56,618 nucleotides of DNA from Opitutaceae bacterium (GCA_003151495.1 PLXR01000042.1:27905-84522); one strand, 5' to 3'. Numbered from the stretch's first letter, positions 1 through 9,251 are shown. Notes: generated from the sequence alone by a model not told the origin. Translations and numbers: made by a program.

Positions 1-163
1 CCAACTCGTTGCAGGAAGCCAAGGGGCCGGCACCGCCCGGATAGGGCGAAGGGAGTGTAACACCCCATCACATTCTCCCGAACCTCCCCACCGTTTGGGC
101 TACGAAGTGACCGGATCAGAAACAACATCCCGAAAATGCCCGATCCGGGCTAACCCACAAAAA

Positions 164-364
164 ATGAAATCATACGACGTAGACACGAAATCAAGCACCA
201 CCGACAAGATCCAGGGCGACGCCAAGATCGCCTCCGGGAAGGTCAAGCAGGAGACCGGCAAGGTTTTCCGCAGCCCCAACCTGCAGGGCAAGGGGAACGC
301 CGAGATGGATGAGGGCCGCGTCCAGAAGAAGGTCGGGGAAATCAAGAAGGTCTTCGGCCAGTAA
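164..364 (+). CDS. CsbD-like stress protein
   Basis: Small, highly charged, lysine-rich soluble protein of 66 residues. It matches the CsbD pattern: a stretch around KIQGDAKIASGKVKQETGK followed by a second half with GKGNAEMDEGRVQKKVGEIKK, the two helical repeats typical of the family. CsbD proteins are general-stress proteins of unknown biochemical role. The open frame extends upstream to 95, but the ATG at 164 gives the usual CsbD length and begins just before the conserved repeat, so I prefer it. The next gene, a BON-domain lipoprotein, starts 49 bases downstream on the same strand, and such stress genes often sit together. No clear promoter was identified. Confidence 0.85.
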   Translation: MKSYDVDTKSSTTDKIQGDAKIASGKVKQETGKVFRSPNLQGKGNAEMDEGRVQKKVGEIKKVFGQ

Positions 365-413
365 GGGCCGCCGGACAACTCGAACCCATTCACTTCAACA
401 CCTCGCAAACAAC

Positions 414-746
414 ATGAAAATCACACCCAACGCCCGCAGACTCGCATCGCTGGCCTCGCTCCTGGGCGTCCTCGCCCTGTGCGGGTTCTCAGGCGGCTGC
501 GCCGAGACCCGGAACCACGACAGCACGGGCCAGTACATCGACGACACGGGCATCACCACCAAGGTGAAGACGGCCCTGCTCAAGGATGACGCGGTCAAGT
601 CGTTCGAGATCAAGGTTGAGACCATGAAGGGCGTCGTCCAGCTGAGCGGATTCGTGGACACCGCGGACCAGAAGCACGCGGCCGACATGGACGCCTCCTC
701 TGTCTCGGGCGTCACCGACGTCCGCAACAACCTCATCGTCAAATAG
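414..746 (+). CDS. BON-domain lipoprotein (OsmY-like)
   Basis: Exported protein of 110 residues. The N-terminus has basic residues, a hydrophobic stretch (about residues 12-24) and a GGC lipobox-like end at CGFSGGCAE, predicting a lipoprotein. The rest is a single BON domain: DDTGITTKVKTALLKDD, then the GVVQLSGFVD core and VSGVTDVRNNL near the C-terminus. BON domains bind phospholipid or act as periplasmic stress modules, as in OsmY. The ATG at 414 is chosen because the longer frame from 309 would bury the signal peptide. It lies between a csbD-like gene and a 42-residue membrane peptide on the same strand, suggesting an osmotic or envelope stress cluster. Confidence 0.85.
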   Translation: MKITPNARRLASLASLLGVLALCGFSGGCAETRNHDSTGQYIDDTGITTKVKTALLKDDAVKSFEIKVETMKGVVQLSGFVDTADQKHAADMDASSVSGVTDVRNNLIVK

Positions 747-845
747 GTTCCGCGGGCGGGATCCGCGGCTTCCCCGACAGGGGCGCCGCGGCTCTTGTCC
801 GAGGGAACACCGGAACAGTCATCCAGAACCCCAATCCACCCCACC

Positions 846-974
846 ATGTGTGAATTAGCCCTCATCCTTCCGCCCCTGGCCGCCGCCGGCTACTCCCTCC
901 TGTACCTGCTCTTCGGCGGGGGCATTGGCGGCGCGGTCGTGATCTTCATCGTCGCGAAGATGCTCGGGAAGTAA
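846..974 (+). CDS. 42-residue hydrophobic membrane peptide
   Basis: A complete short ORF, ATG at 846 and TAA at 972-974, encoding 42 residues. The peptide is almost wholly hydrophobic: MCELALILPPLAAAGYSLL, then a LFGGGIGGAVVIFIVAK segment and a basic MLGK end. This looks like one or two membrane passes with a glycine hinge (GGGIGGA) and a positive cytoplasmic tail. It lies 99 bases after the BON gene, in the same direction, and could be its stress partner. No strong ribosome-binding site is visible. The amino-acid pattern resembles small orphan membrane proteins of Verrucomicrobiota, but I cannot assign a family. Function unknown. Confidence 0.55.
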   Translation: MCELALILPPLAAAGYSLLYLLFGGGIGGAVVIFIVAKMLGK

Positions 975-1005
975 GGTCGCCCCCGGGCGGCCTCGAGCCG
1001 CCCGG

Positions 1006-1263
1006 TTAGGAGGGCACCGTTGGACCGGCCGGGCTCGCCCTGTCGGGCCTTTCGACGGGGACATGGGCCGCCTGGCGCAAAACCTCGGCCTTGGACACCC
1101 GGAGGGTGCCGGCGATCTTGTTCAGTCGGACCACGTCAGCCTGGCTGAGGGCCGTCTGGCGCGCCGTGCCGTCGCGGTCGACCCACGTGACGACGTGCGG
1201 CTTCTGGCGGGAGGCCTTTACCAGGTCCCTTAGAAACGCCTGCTCGTCCGGTGGGATATCCAT
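1006..1263 (-). CDS. small putative ribbon-helix-helix-like protein
   Basis: Eighty-five-residue cytoplasmic protein starting from an ATG at 1261-1263. The middle (WVDRDGTARQTALSQADV) looks like a short beta-hairpin. The segment LNKIAGTLRVSKAEVLRQA resembles the helix-turn-helix part of CopG/ribbon-helix-helix proteins, in which a 'SKSEVLR' motif follows a short helix. The C-terminus is proline-rich and probably disordered. It is transcribed convergently toward the upstream stress cluster. It could be a small DNA-binding regulator or an antitoxin-like protein, but no toxin partner lies next to it. Weak assignment; the gene itself is plausible from length and composition. Confidence 0.5.
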   Translation of the reverse strand: MDIPPDEQAFLRDLVKASRQKPHVVTWVDRDGTARQTALSQADVVRLNKIAGTLRVSKAEVLRQAAHVPVERPDRASPAGPTVPS

Positions 1264-1536
1264 GCCTGATCCAACTGGGGCCTGGCATGGGGAAGGTCAA
1301 GGGTGCGCCGAGGAAGCGGCGAGGCCCGTCCCGATATATAGAAGTCTGAAGATATAAACAGGTTGGGGTGGGGGCGATGCGTCAATCCGCGTCCCGGTCA
1401 GCCTGCATATGGGCGCCTATTCCGGTCCTCCCCTTTTGAATTCCGCCTCGGCGGGCGATGCGCGGGTTGACCCTGGCAGGCGCAGCGGGTTAGGTAGCTC
1501 CCCCCGAGTTCCGCCCGACTGCCCGAAAACTCAAAA

Positions 1537-4500
1537 ATGCCCGAAGGGAAAACAGGCCCGCGCCCCATGTGGCTCAAGATGCTGGGGCTCGGCTTGGTGT
1601 ATTCGGGGTGCATCATCGTCAGCCGGTCGCTCTCCCACCCGGGCACCCCCTACATCAGCTTCTGGCTGCCGGCCGGGGTGTTCCTCGGGACGCTGCTCCT
1701 GGTCGGGACGGCGGAATGGGCACCGCTCGTCCTCGCCGCGTGCACCGTCAACATCGCCTTCGACCTCTACCGGGGGGCGCCCTTCCTCCTGTGCGTCATC
1801 ATGGCTGCTGCGAACTCGGCCGAGGCCCTGACCGGGGCGTACCTTTTCCGGCGCCTCGTGGCCCGCACGACCCGGATGGCCTCCATCCGGGAATTCCTGG
1901 GGCTCCTGGCATGCTGCGCCATCGTCGGCGCGGCGGTCGGGGCCACGATCGGGGCGCCGGCCGTGGTGGCGTACGGCTACGGCACCTCCTTCGCCGACTA
2001 CTGGCCGAGGTGGTGGGTGGGCAACGCGATGGCCATCCTCCTCGTGGCTCCCGTCGTCCTTGCATGGGCGTCGCCGGTGGGGTCGGGGGACCGCTGGTGG
2101 AGGAGCCCGGGAAGGCTCCTGGAGGCGGCCGTCATCGTCGCCGGGCTGGCGGTGGTTTCCTGGGGGCTGCTTGTCGAGGGCCCGGGGATCATGGCGGCGC
2201 GGAGGTCCATCCTTGTCCTCTTCATCCTCTGGTCGTCGCTCCGGTTCGGGGTGCGCGGGGCGTCGGCGATGAACCTGCTCTTCGCGCTCCTGCTCGTGTT
2301 CCTCACGACCCACCACATGAAGGGGCTTTCCCCGGAGCAGGTCGCGACCGGGTCCTACATCCCGGAGATGCAGGCCTTCCTGGCCATCTGCGCCCTGGTG
2401 GGGCTCATCCCTGCGATCGTGATCGCCGAGAGGGACGCGCTCGTGAGCCAGGTGGGCCACAGCGAGGAGCGCTTCAGGACGCTCAGCCAGGCGTCGCACG
2501 AGGCCGTCTTCATCACGGAGGAGGGGAGGGTCGTGGATGCGAACGACCAGGCGCTCAAGCTCCTGGGCTGCGGGCGGCCGGAGATCATCGGCCGCAACGT
2601 GGCGGACTTCATCAGCCCCGACAGCCGCGCGCTCGTGGCGACCTCGATTGCGAACGACCGGGAGGTCTCCTATGAGCACCGCATGGTGCGCCCCGACGGG
2701 AGCGTCTTCGAGGTCGAGGCCCAGGCGAAGGTGATGCGTTTCGGGGGGCGCAAGATCCGGATGACCGCGGTCCGCGACGTGACGGAGCGCCACAGGGCCG
2801 AGACTGCCCTGCGCGAGAGCGAGGAGCGCTACCGCAACCTGATCGAGGGGGCCCCGGAGTCGATCATCGTGCACCGGGACGGGGTGATCATCTACGCCAA
2901 TCCCGCCGCCGTCAGGATGCACGGGGCGGGCTCCGCAGGGGAGCTCGTGGACAGGGTGATGTTCGACCTGGTGGACCCGCAATACCATGAGATGGCGCGG
3001 GCGCGGCGCAGGAACATAGCGGAGCGCGGAACCGGGGGACCCATGGTCGAGATGAGGTTCCTCAGGCTCGACGGGACCCCGTTTGACGTGGAGGTCCAGA
3101 GCGTCGGGGTGCACTACGACGGGGCCCCGGCGACCCAGATCACCGCCCACGACGTCTCGGACCGGAAGAGGGCCCAGATCGACTCGAACCGGCTGGCCGC
3201 GATCGTGACCTCCTCCGACGACGCCATCATCGGCAAGGACCTGAACAGCATCATCACCAGCTGGAACCGGGGGGCCGAGAAGGTCTTCGGCTACGCGGCC
3301 GACGAGATCGTGGGGGCCTCCGTCCTGCGGCTCATCCCCCCGGACCGCCAGGACGAGGAGAACATGATCATGGCGAAGATCAGGAAGGGCGAGAGCGTGG
3401 AGCACTTCGAGACGCTGCGCCAGAGGAAGGACGGGAAGCTGATCGACGTCTCCGTGACGTCGTCCCCGATCCGGGACTCCGACGGGACGATCATCGGGGT
3501 CTCGAAGGTGGTCCGGGACACGACCGAGCGGGTGCTCGCGGAGGCGGAGCGCCAGCTGTTCGAGCGCAAGCTCCAGGACGCCCAGAAGCTGGAGAGCCTC
3601 GGCGTCCTGGCCGGGGGCATCGCCCACGACTTCAACAACATCCTCACGGGCATCATGGGCAACGCCAGCCTGGCGAGCATCGACCTGCCCGAAAGCTCGC
3701 CCGTCCAGGACAACCTCTCGGCGATCAAGGAGGGGACCCGGCGGGCGGCCGACCTCTGCCGGCAGATGCTGGCCTACTCGGGCAAGGGGCATTTCGTCGT
3801 CCAGAACCTCTCCCTGAACCGGCTGATCCAGGAAACGACGCACCTGCTCCAGATCTCCATCAGCAAGAAGTCCGTGCTGCGCTTCAACCTCTACCCCTCT
3901 CTGCCGGCCGTCATGGCCGACGCGACCCAGATCCGCCAGGTGATCATGAACCTGGTGATCAACGCCTCCGAGGCGATCGGGGAGACGAGCGGGGTGATCA
4001 GCGTCAGCACGGGCCTCACGCGGGTCGACCACGCCTATCTCGGGAGCACGGTCATGGCCCCCGAGCTGCCGGAGGGCACCTACGCCTACCTGGAGGTGTC
4101 CGATTCGGGCTGCGGGATGAGCCCGGAGACCCAGGCGAGGATCTTCGACCCGTTTTTCACGACCAAGTTCGCGGGGAGGGGGCTCGGGCTCGCCGCGGTG
4201 CTCGGGATCGTGCGCGGCCACCGGGGGGCGCTGAAGATCTACTCCGAGGTCGACCGCGGGACCACCTTCAAGCTGCTCTTCCCCTGCTCGGAGGGAGGGG
4301 AGGACCCGGTGGCGCCGGAGACCCGGGCTAGGGCGCCCTGGCGTGGCCAGGGCCGGATTCTGGTCGTCGACGACGAGGAATCGGTCCGGAGCTCGGCCGC
4401 GGTCATCCTGCGCAGGCTGGGATTCGAGGTCGCGCTCGCGGCCGACGGCCGCGAGGCCGTGAACGCGTTCCGGGATGAGCCGGACGGCTTCACGCTGGTC

Positions 4501-4716
4501 CTCATGGACCTGACGATGCCGCACATGGACGGCGAGTCCGCGTTCATGGAGCTGCGGAGGATCCGCGAGAACGTGAGGGTGGTGCTGATGAGCGGCTTCA
4601 ACGAGCAGGAGGCCATCTCGAGGTTCACGGGGAAGGGGCTCGCGAGCTTCCTGCAGAAACCGTTCGGGTTCGAGGAGCTGAACACGGTGCTGCAGGAGGT
4701 GTTTGCGAAGACGTAG
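1537..4716 (+). CDS. MASE1 / triple-PAS hybrid sensor histidine kinase
   Basis: Large membrane sensor kinase of 1059 residues. Residues about 10-300 form a multi-pass MASE1-type sensory region (SFWLPAGVFLGTLLL is characteristic). Three PAS domains follow, near 307-425 (EERFRTLSQASHEAVF), 430-545 (EERYRNLIEGAPESI) and 552-660 (AIVTSSDDAIIGKD). The dimerisation/phosphoacceptor site is GGIAHDFNN with His697, then a HATPase domain with N-box NLVINASEA, DSGCGM and FDPFFTTK. The C-terminus is a receiver domain (about 940-1057) with acidic pair DD945-946, phosphoacceptor Asp991 (LVLMDLTMP) and a conserved lysine in LQKPFGFEEL. No separate response regulator lies nearby, so the output partner is unknown. 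The ligand cannot be inferred. Start chosen at the ATG preceding the first hydrophobic segment. Confidence 0.93.
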   Translation: MPEGKTGPRPMWLKMLGLGLVYSGCIIVSRSLSHPGTPYISFWLPAGVFLGTLLLVGTAEWAPLVLAACTVNIAFDLYRGAPFLLCVIMAAANSAEALTGAYLFRRLVARTTRMASIREFLGLLACCAIVGAAVGATIGAPAVVAYGYGTSFADYWPRWWVGNAMAILLVAPVVLAWASPVGSGDRWWRSPGRLLEAAVIVAGLAVVSWGLLVEGPGIMAARRSILVLFILWSSLRFGVRGASAMNLLFALLLVFLTTHHMKGLSPEQVATGSYIPEMQAFLAICALVGLIPAIVIAERDALVSQVGHSEERFRTLSQASHEAVFITEEGRVVDANDQALKLLGCGRPEIIGRNVADFISPDSRALVATSIANDREVSYEHRMVRPDGSVFEVEAQAKVMRFGGRKIRMTAVRDVTERHRAETALRESEERYRNLIEGAPESIIVHRDGVIIYANPAAVRMHGAGSAGELVDRVMFDLVDPQYHEMARARRRNIAERGTGGPMVEMRFLRLDGTPFDVEVQSVGVHYDGAPATQITAHDVSDRKRAQIDSNRLAAIVTSSDDAIIGKDLNSIITSWNRGAEKVFGYAADEIVGASVLRLIPPDRQDEENMIMAKIRKGESVEHFETLRQRKDGKLIDVSVTSSPIRDSDGTIIGVSKVVRDTTERVLAEAERQLFERKLQDAQKLESLGVLAGGIAHDFNNILTGIMGNASLASIDLPESSPVQDNLSAIKEGTRRAADLCRQMLAYSGKGHFVVQNLSLNRLIQETTHLLQISISKKSVLRFNLYPSLPAVMADATQIRQVIMNLVINASEAIGETSGVISVSTGLTRVDHAYLGSTVMAPELPEGTYAYLEVSDSGCGMSPETQARIFDPFFTTKFAGRGLGLAAVLGIVRGHRGALKIYSEVDRGTTFKLLFPCSEGGEDPVAPETRARAPWRGQGRILVVDDEESVRSSAAVILRRLGFEVALAADGREAVNAFRDEPDGFTLVLMDLTMPHMDGESAFMELRRIRENVRVVLMSGFNEQEAISRFTGKGLASFLQKPFGFEELNTVLQEVFAKT

Positions 4717-4835
4717 CGATTCAAGCGTCCAGGTAAAATTGCCCGAGCAGGAGCCAGCCGTGGCAACCAAAGAGGGGAACAGCTAGGGCCGACTTCACAT
4801 GGGGCTCCGGTCAAATCTCACCAATCCCGTCCCAC

Positions 4836-5927
4836 TCAGGAGTCATCGAGCAGGCTTCTCTGGCCGTCAGTCAGGTCCTCATAGGCAACGCCCGACCAAC
4901 TCAGGTACAGGAAAATAGTGTAGGGATCCAAGGCCACCTGCTCCACCATGTTCCTCAATGAGCTTTCGGGCCATTGGATAGCCTTTGCCGCCTCCCTGAG
5001 CACTTGCTCCGCCTTTGCCTGGGTGGTGGGCTCCTCAAGGGCCAAGTAGAGGACCAGCACCTCATAGGCGCCCCTTAACCCGCTCGACTTCAGGTTCTTG
5101 ATGTCCTCGGCCACGTAGATCCAAAGCAGCGCCTGGCTGGTGCAGTCGACGATATAGCTGTAGCTGAATCCAGTCCTGATCGTGAGCCTGATAGGATCGC
5201 AGTAGGCGAGCTGAAGGATTGTGGTGATCCCCTCGGCTCCAAACTGCTCGGCTGAACGCGCGTCAATGCCCTGCAGCTCCTGAAGTTCGCTCAGCTTCCC
5301 TGGCTTTGCGTCGCCGAATCCGAGCTGCTTGCTCCCAATCCGGCGGATCACCGAAACCAATTCCCCCGTGGGTAAGATCCCGAGGAAGAAGGCGACGGCC
5401 GCCCCAACACTCGGGCTCAGGACACTGAGCACCGCATAACCGATTGGAATGGCGATCACCATTCGGAAGCACCACCAGCATACGTCGGCCGGGGTAATGT
5501 CCGATGCATACCACTTGGTGATCCCATCGTAGAGAACCCACATCAGGGAGCCTGCTACTGCAAACAACGCGAGCGGCGGCAGCTTGCCGGCCGCGGGTCT
5601 TCCGAGCAGCAGCAGATCAGGAACCGAGAGGGAACTCCAGCAGAGCAACAGGCCTGCAAGACCGGCAAAGAGAATTGTAGGCCAGAAGAAGCGAAGGCGG
5701 CCGTACTGCGCCTTATAATATGCCTCGAATTGGACCCGGTAGCTTTTCCCTTCCTGCTCAACGATCGGGTGGAACGCGTGGAAATAGGATTTGATCGCGG
5801 CATCCGTCAAACCCTCAAAGAAATCCGTCTGCCTTCGTTTCCAGCCGGTCAACAGAAAGAGGCTGATTGGTGTCAGCAGGAATGCAAAAACCAGAATCTC
5901 CGCCGCCCATATATGAATGGTACTCAT
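4836..5927 (-). CDS. polytopic membrane protein with helix-hairpin-helix-like cytoplasmic segment
   Basis: Unrecognised 363-residue membrane protein. Hydrophobic segments lie near residues 5-27, 78-98, 116-134 and 150-190, the last pair probably forming a hairpin. After the membrane part comes a soluble C-terminal half. Its first segment, LQELQGIDARSAEQFGAEGI followed by TTILQLAYCDPIRLTIRTG, has the spacing of a helix-hairpin-helix/SAM-like fold ('gi-...-AE.L...GI.t...LA..dP..L'). Such folds usually bind DNA or mediate protein contacts, so a membrane-anchored one is unusual. The remaining C-terminus is helical. It is isolated: the histidine kinase ends 119 bases away in convergent orientation, and the next gene is 600 bases away. 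Function unknown. Confidence 0.75.
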   Translation of the reverse strand: MSTIHIWAAEILVFAFLLTPISLFLLTGWKRRQTDFFEGLTDAAIKSYFHAFHPIVEQEGKSYRVQFEAYYKAQYGRLRFFWPTILFAGLAGLLLCWSSLSVPDLLLLGRPAAGKLPPLALFAVAGSLMWVLYDGITKWYASDITPADVCWWCFRMVIAIPIGYAVLSVLSPSVGAAVAFFLGILPTGELVSVIRRIGSKQLGFGDAKPGKLSELQELQGIDARSAEQFGAEGITTILQLAYCDPIRLTIRTGFSYSYIVDCTSQALLWIYVAEDIKNLKSSGLRGAYEVLVLYLALEEPTTQAKAEQVLREAAKAIQWPESSLRNMVEQVALDPYTIFLYLSWSGVAYEDLTDGQRSLLDDS

Positions 5928-6550
5928 GATGCGTTCGGTTTGGATTGCTGCCGGCAGTTATAATTTGGCCACCCACCTAGCGTCTCTATGCCTTTGGATA
6001 AGCCTTCATTGAGCGAATCTGCATAGGACTTGAAGGGGCCAAATCACATGAAAAGACGTAACCTTTCGTGCGGAGTACCCGGGGTGGCTAAATAATTACT
6101 CAACAGTTAGTTCGGTATTCTTTCAGGGGCACCCGGAGTGGGCGTTGTCTTGCGATCACGGTTCGGAGCCGGCCCAGGGTACTGCGTCGGACGGGCAGAG
6201 AACGCAAAGGAGGACGCCGTCGGTTGGGCTCCGGCGTCATCGTCACACCTCATCGTCCGGTGCCGGACTTCCTCGGGAACAGGGAGCCGATACCACGCAA
6301 AGCACCCAACCAAATCACGCTGCGGAAGACGAGAGGACCACTACGCGAAAATACGGCATCTTCAGATTCGAGAAACAGGGCCAACAACAATTCCGTCGCT
6401 GCCGGCAAATAGGGACCCGCGGACTAACTTGGCTATCGAATCCCACAAAATGAAGACACAATACCATATTTATTCGAAAATCATCGAAGGGAGTGACCGG
6501 TCGGGAAGCACTCTTTGTTCCGCCACCCTCCACCCAACGGAGGACGGGCC
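5928..6550. other. intergenic region without recognisable gene
   Basis: About 620 bases between a minus-strand membrane-protein gene and a plus-strand sedolisin gene. Short frames exist on both strands (for example 6138-6554 plus, 6107-6313 minus), but their translations have no recognisable domain and biased, low-complexity composition. The stretch is locally A+T-richer near 6080-6120 and 6440-6485 and should contain divergent promoters, though none stands out. A good ribosome-binding site (GGAGG, 6539-6543) precedes the sedolisin start. Confidence 0.5.
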
Positions 6551-8170
6551 ATGAGCGCATTCGTACCTCTTCGGGGAACCGAACGGTCGCTGCTTCCCAA
6601 TTCCCGTCCGGCCGGTCCAGTCGATCCAAAGGAGATTGCCAGCGTGACAGTGCGCGTGCGCTCAAAAGGGGACCCTGCAGCTCTCGCTGCAAAGGTATAC
6701 GAGCTGGCCAACACGCCGCTTGCGAAGAGGCAATATCTCTCATACGACGAGCTGGAGGACCAGCACGGGGCAGATGGCGCTGATCTCGATGCAATCGAGC
6801 AATACGCGCAGACACACAACTTGACGGTAGTGCACCGTAGCTCCGCAGAGCGCTCAATCGTGCTCAGGGGTGCCCTCGGAGACCTGCAATCTGCGTTCCA
6901 CGCCGACATCCAGATGTACCATCACGCAAACGGCACATATCGGGGGCGACGGGGCCTTATCCAGGTTCCCCAAGACCTCGAGAAAATCATCACGGGTGTG
7001 GTCGGATTCGATACGCGTCCCAAGCACAGGTCGTCTACACGGACCAAGATCGCGGCGCTGAGCGGGCCGGGCGGCGCCAACGGTGTGCCGTCAACGTCCT
7101 TCGCAACGCGCTATAATTTTCCCGCAAACGCGGGAAACATCAACTTGGACGGCGCAGGCCAGACGATCGCCATAATCGAGCTTGGCGGAGGCTTTCGAAA
7201 CAGCGACCTGCAGGCGTATTTCCAGGAGATTGGAGCACCAGTCCCCAATGTCACATCGATCTCGGTCGACCATGCCGGGAACGACCCGACGACGGCGGAT
7301 TCCGCGGACGGCGAGGTGATGCTAGACATCGAGGTTGCCGGGGCTGTCGTCCCCAGCGCGAACATAGCCGTCTACTTCGCGCCGAACAATGGCGACCAGG
7401 GATTCCTTAACGCGATCAGTGCGGCGGTACACGACTCGCAGAGGAAGCCCAGCGTGATCTCGATCAGCTGGGGCAGCCCAGAGGATTTTATCGACGCGCA
7501 GAGCATCAGCTCATTTCACGACCTGTTTGCGGCGGCCGGCGCGCTAGGCGTCACCATATGCGTCGCGTCTGGCGACCATGGGACTGCCGATCTTGACGCC
7601 AGCCACTGGGACCAGAAGATCCACGTCGACCATCCATCGAGCGACGACTTGGTCCTCAGCTGCGGCGGCACGCAGGTGGATGACGCCTCCGGCAAGGATG
7701 TGGCATGGAACGACGGTACGCCGTTCAACGTCAACTCGGGCGGCGGCGGGGGCTGGGCAAGCGGCGGGGGAATCAGCGAGATATTCCCGGTGCCTGCCTA
7801 TCAGGCAAATTCAAACCTGCCGGTCTCGTTGGATAGTGGCGGGCTTGGGCGCGGCGTGCCTGACATCTCGATGAGCGCGACGAACTACTACACGCGCGTG
7901 GACACGCTCGAGGGACCATCGGGGGGCACGAGTGCGGTTGCTCCACTCATGGCCGCATTGGTCGCGAAGCTAAATCAGGCAAAACAGAAGAATGTTGGGT
8001 TCCTAAACCCGTTCCTCTACGCAAACGCGGCGAAAGGCGCGGTCCGGGACGTCACTAGCGGAACGAACGAGATCCTCTACACGGTCAAGGGATATGCCGC
8101 GGGTCCCGGGTGGGATGCTTGCACAGGCCTTGGAACGCCGGACGGCACCGTCATTCTCAATAACCTATAG
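6551..8170 (+). CDS. sedolisin-family (S53, kumamolisin-like) pro-protease
   Basis: Serine-carboxyl peptidase of 539 residues, acid-active in known family members. An activation pro-domain (about 25-165) contains ALAAKVYELANTPLAKRQYLSYDE-type sequence and HRSSAERSIVLRGALGDLQSAF. The catalytic domain follows (about 175-538), with Glu255 and Asp259 in GEVMLDIE, the oxyanion Asp342 in ASGDHG and nucleophile Ser461 in GGTSAVAP. The C-terminal calcium site is suggested by RDVTSGTN and GPGWDACTGLG. The ATG at 6551 is preferred over the upstream frame because a GGAGG lies 7 bases before it. No classical signal peptide is visible, so the export route is unclear. A lipoprotein gene follows 105 bases downstream and may be cotranscribed. 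Confidence 0.93.
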   Translation: MSAFVPLRGTERSLLPNSRPAGPVDPKEIASVTVRVRSKGDPAALAAKVYELANTPLAKRQYLSYDELEDQHGADGADLDAIEQYAQTHNLTVVHRSSAERSIVLRGALGDLQSAFHADIQMYHHANGTYRGRRGLIQVPQDLEKIITGVVGFDTRPKHRSSTRTKIAALSGPGGANGVPSTSFATRYNFPANAGNINLDGAGQTIAIIELGGGFRNSDLQAYFQEIGAPVPNVTSISVDHAGNDPTTADSADGEVMLDIEVAGAVVPSANIAVYFAPNNGDQGFLNAISAAVHDSQRKPSVISISWGSPEDFIDAQSISSFHDLFAAAGALGVTICVASGDHGTADLDASHWDQKIHVDHPSSDDLVLSCGGTQVDDASGKDVAWNDGTPFNVNSGGGGGWASGGGISEIFPVPAYQANSNLPVSLDSGGLGRGVPDISMSATNYYTRVDTLEGPSGGTSAVAPLMAALVAKLNQAKQKNVGFLNPFLYANAAKGAVRDVTSGTNEILYTVKGYAAGPGWDACTGLGTPDGTVILNNL

Positions 8171-8274
8171 CAGCTTTTCGGGTAACGCCCTATCCTAAAC
8201 AACGAGAATCACCCGTCCATAAAGTCCATGAAGGTCGGGAGCTGCATCCTATTCGTGGGAAGCAAGGGACAATA

Positions 8275-9207
8275 ATGCAATTTATGAAAAGACCCATTCA
8301 ATGGCTGGTAACGGCATGTGCGGCAGCGTTGCTCGGCGCATGTTCTAGCTTGCCGCATTTCGATTCCATCGGCGCGCGGGAGAAGCTGGCGCCCCGCGTA
8401 TCCGACATTGTTGATGAGGTTCAGGGAGAAATACTCGACGCCCTTGCCAAGAGCGGAGATGGGAACAGCCCTCTCGCGGGGCTCCAAAATGGCCAGTATG
8501 TGGTCAATGTAAACCTGACAATGGAGGTAACCAACAATCAGGGCGTCAATCCGACCTTGAGCTATATCGACCCTTACGCGACGGCGGGCACGAATTTCAC
8601 GGCGGCTGCAAGCGGGCAGCTAAGCGGCCAGCAGCATAGAAGCTTCAATGTCTCTTTTACCCTGCTGTTCGACCGAACGACACCGACCGGCGCGGCACAC
8701 ATGGCCTCGGAGTCTGGCTCTGGCCTCAAGGGGGATCTGGGGATCGAGGAGATCATCGCGAGCGGGCTCCGTTACTCAACAGGCTCCCAAGACAAGATTG
8801 GGTATCCCTACAAGATGCCGGCGATAGGTGTGACGACGTTGTTGGCTCCGAGCGACCCACTGACCAACGGCGCCGCCTTGACGCCAAATTTTGGATCCAC
8901 CGTGGATTTCACCTTGATCTACGGCGGCGGTGCGGGCCCGAGCTGGACCTTGACTCATTTCACAGGCGTCAACCCTTCGTCCGGAGGACTCTTCAGTGCC
9001 ATGCGAACCAACAAGGATACCCTCGTTTTGTCGTTTGCTCGCGTAGGGTTGACCGCGCCTCCCCCGCCCCCGACAACGCCAAGCGAGTCCGAATCCAGGG
9101 CCTATTCGACCTCACTCCAAGCCTATCACCAGTCGGTACAGGGCGCCGTCAGGTCCACGCAGGACAACACCACAAGGATGATATTGCAGCGATTTGCGTC
9201 CCCTTGA
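8275..9207 (+). CDS. exported lipoprotein, unknown function
   Basis: Lipoprotein of 310 residues, or 307 if the second ATG at 8284 is used. The N-terminus has basic residues (MKRP), a hydrophobic core and an excellent lipobox (LLGAC), placing the mature protein on the membrane surface. The mature part has beta-rich alternating sequence (VVNVNLTMEVTNNQGVNPT), a glycine-rich middle and a proline run (APPPPPTTP) before a helical C-terminus. No family is recognised. A hairpin follows the stop at 9252-9274. The gene follows the sedolisin in the same direction, so both may be produced together, but nothing shows a direct functional link. Confidence 0.8.
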   Translation: MQFMKRPIQWLVTACAAALLGACSSLPHFDSIGAREKLAPRVSDIVDEVQGEILDALAKSGDGNSPLAGLQNGQYVVNVNLTMEVTNNQGVNPTLSYIDPYATAGTNFTAAASGQLSGQQHRSFNVSFTLLFDRTTPTGAAHMASESGSGLKGDLGIEEIIASGLRYSTGSQDKIGYPYKMPAIGVTTLLAPSDPLTNGAALTPNFGSTVDFTLIYGGGAGPSWTLTHFTGVNPSSGGLFSAMRTNKDTLVLSFARVGLTAPPPPPTTPSESESRAYSTSLQAYHQSVQGAVRSTQDNTTRMILQRFASP

Positions 9208-9251
9208 TAAGATCATCTGAGTCCGTGTTGCACGGGTGAACGCCGCCGATT

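Noticed and set aside
1531..4770. Minus-strand frame of over 1000 codons antisense to the histidine kinase
   Set aside because: Arginine- and proline-rich translation without domains. It mirrors the high third-position G+C of the kinase gene, which keeps antisense frames open.
6138..6554. Plus-strand frames upstream of the sedolisin gene
   Set aside because: Mixed composition, no domain and no ribosome-binding site; overlaps the real start region.
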